Origin: Flavobacterium sp.
GTDB lineage: Bacteria; Bacteroidota; Bacteroidia; Flavobacteriales; Flavobacteriaceae
NCBI RefSeq assembly: GCF_028689845.1
Contig: NZ_JAQVCH010000001.1
Location: forward strand, 248,001-312,000
DNA length: 64,000 nt
Direction: 5' to 3'
Positions 62,705 through 64,000 of this stretch are shown in pieces (positions within the stretch are counted from its first letter, which is position 1; each line of letters opens with the position of its first letter). The position numbers and the translations under genes are program-made. The notes beneath the pieces are model-generated. The model was not told the origin of the DNA, made no database searches, and was given only the letters and a program-made list of their open reading frames with translations.

Positions 62705-63745
62705 ATGTACGAATTAGACGAAAAAATATATATGTACTTTTTGGGGATTATTCCCCTCTTAGCCTTGCTGTTTCTTTTCAATTTTTATTGGAAACGAAAA
62801 AAACAACGCGAATTTGGCGATTTGGAATTAGTAAAAAAATTAAGTCCAGAAAAATCCAGATTTAAATCCACTTTAAAAATGATTGTTTTATTGTTAGGAT
62901 TGGCAAGTTTAATTATGGGATTGGTTAATCCAAAAATTGGAACTAAATTAGAAACCGTCAAGCGGGAAGGAATAGACGTAGTGTTTGCCATCGACGTATC
63001 CAAAAGCATGTTGGCCGAAGATGTTGCACCAAGCAGACTAGAAAAAACCAAACAATTGGTTTCGCAAATTATTAATCAGTTGGGAAGTGATCGTATCGGA
63101 ATTGTAGCTTATGCAGGAAGTGCGTTCCCGGTTTTACCAATTACAACAGATTATGGCGTAGCAAAAATGTATCTGCAAAGCATGAATACCGATATGCTTT
63201 CTTCGCAAGGAACTTCGCTTGATGAAGCTATTAAATTATCGGCTAATTATTTTGACAAAGGAAACACCACCAACAAATTAATTATTTTGATTTCTGATGG
63301 TGAAGATCATTCGGAAGACTTTGAAGGAGCAATTGAAGAAGCTAAAAAAGTAAAAGCTAAAATTATCACTATTGGCGTTGGAACAGAAAAAGGCGGACCA
63401 ATTCCTCTGAAACGAAATGGAGTTATAGAAAATTTTAAACGTGATCAAAATGACGAAGTAGTCATTACAAAATTAAATCCCGTTGCCTTAAAACAAATTG
63501 GAAAAGGAACAAAAGGAGGCTATATTTATGGCGGAAACACAAAAGAGGTGCTAGAATATATCAAAAATGCCTTAGATAATATTGAAAAAACAGAATTTGA
63601 AACCACGCAAGTTGCCGATTATCAGTCGCAGTTTCAATGGTTTCTAGGATTTGCTTTTTTAATGTTTTTGATAGATATTTTCTTGTTAGAACGAAAAACT
63701 AGTTGGATAAACCAGTTGAACTTATTTAATGAAAAAGAGTCATGA
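62705..63745 (+). CDS. batB: BatB-like von Willebrand factor A membrane protein
   Basis: This 346-residue protein has the same layout as BatA: two N-terminal membrane helices (residues about 11-28 and 58-75), a vWA domain with Asp97-x-Ser99-x-Ser101 in IDVSKSMLA and the later SDGEDHSE motif, and a C-terminal membrane helix (FQWFLGFAFLMFLIDIFLL). It overlaps the batC start by four bases (ATGA), so translation is probably coupled. Confidence 0.9.
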   Translation: MYELDEKIYMYFLGIIPLLALLFLFNFYWKRKKQREFGDLELVKKLSPEKSRFKSTLKMIVLLLGLASLIMGLVNPKIGTKLETVKREGIDVVFAIDVSKSMLAEDVAPSRLEKTKQLVSQIINQLGSDRIGIVAYAGSAFPVLPITTDYGVAKMYLQSMNTDMLSSQGTSLDEAIKLSANYFDKGNTTNKLIILISDGEDHSEDFEGAIEEAKKVKAKIITIGVGTEKGGPIPLKRNGVIENFKRDQNDEVVITKLNPVALKQIGKGTKGGYIYGGNTKEVLEYIKNALDNIEKTEFETTQVADYQSQFQWFLGFAFLMFLIDIFLLERKTSWINQLNLFNEKES

Positions 63746-64000
63746 AGCAACGTTTAACCCTTATCGTATTATTTTTTACTTTCTTTTTACAAGCCCAAAC
63801 GGAAAAAAAAGAAACGGATAAAGTATTGCCTAAAGCCAATAAAGAATTTGATGCTAAAAACTACGCAGCTGCCGAAGCCCAATATCGTATTTCAAACTCT
63901 AAAGGTATTTCAGGAGCAACACCAGCATATAATTTAGGCAACGCTATTTACAAGCAAAATCATCCTAGCGAAGCAAAATTCGCATATGCCAAAGCACTAG
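63742..64000 (+). CDS. batC: BatC-like TPR protein (partial, cut by the window end)
   Basis: Only the first 86 codons are in the window. They encode a signal peptide ending at FLQAQ (residue 19) and the beginning of TPR repeats (KEFDAKNYAAAEAQYRISNS, then TPAYNLGNAIYKQNHPSEAK). This is the expected BatC protein of the operon. The ATG overlaps the batB stop. The frame remains open to base 64000. Confidence 0.8.
   Translation, partial: MKQRLTLIVLFFTFFLQAQTEKKETDKVLPKANKEFDAKNYAAAEAQYRISNSKGISGATPAYNLGNAIYKQNHPSEAKFAYAKAL

Overview
This window looks like a chromosomal segment of a member of the Flavobacteriaceae, most likely Flavobacterium or a close relative. The DNA is AT-rich. Many genes are preceded by the Bacteroidota promoter motif TAnnTTTG rather than by a clear Shine-Dalgarno sequence. 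The gene set is typical of the group: the type IX secretion/gliding lipoprotein SprE (PorW), two proteins ending in T9SS type A sorting domains, families DUF4254, DUF5687, DUF4292 and DUF5689, a Bat (aerotolerance) operon, and an ATP synthase operon that lacks atpD and atpC.

Layout. Positions 1-9230 are the end of a surface-polysaccharide cluster: UDP-GlcNAc 2-epimerase, three glycosyltransferases, a Wzy-like polymerase, a UDP-glucuronate decarboxylase, the initiating phosphoglycosyl transferase and a CapK-like adenylate-forming enzyme. Positions 9346-17780 hold housekeeping and conserved flavobacterial genes: purD, upp, DUF4254, a GT9 heptosyltransferase-like enzyme, a PaaE-like flavin/2Fe-2S reductase, and a DUF5687 permease with its ATPase. 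Positions 17932-26870 run sprE, a bactofilin, atpZ, a small membrane protein, and atpB-E-F-H-A-G. Positions 26989-32654 encode two secreted T9SS cargo proteins. The first has a run of eight 7-bp repeats at its 5' end that puts its signal peptide out of frame with the best start codon.

Positions 32730-43410 contain a GNAT enzyme, a small lipoprotein, a Wzx-like flippase, dut, a sugar nucleotidyltransferase, a TPR protein, a DUF4292 (LolB-like) lipoprotein, an EnvC-like degenerate M23 protein, a thioesterase, a SPOR protein and dprA. Positions 43407-45248 hold trpS and plsC. Positions 45297-51170 form a divergent locus: a TonB-dependent receptor, a DUF5689 lipoprotein and a lipocalin-like lipoprotein on one side, and a secreted endonuclease/phosphatase-family protein on the other. 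I read it as a candidate nucleic-acid or organophosphate scavenging system. Positions 51235-57834 carry 3-hydroxyanthranilate dioxygenase, an ALDH7-type aldehyde dehydrogenase, a PhnA-like protein, an outer-membrane barrel, a phosphoesterase, an AlbA_2 protein and an aldo/keto reductase. Positions 58073-64000 are the Bat operon, cut by the window end inside batC.

The main non-coding signals are several dispersed intergenic repeat types, a terminator-like hairpin between atpE and atpF, and a palindromic 8-bp-repeat element between atpA and atpG. No rRNA, tRNA, CRISPR array, transposase or prophage gene was recognised. No gene-free stretch exceeds 300 bases. The longest gaps (51772-52037, 57835-58072 and 26871-27109) are described as separate features.
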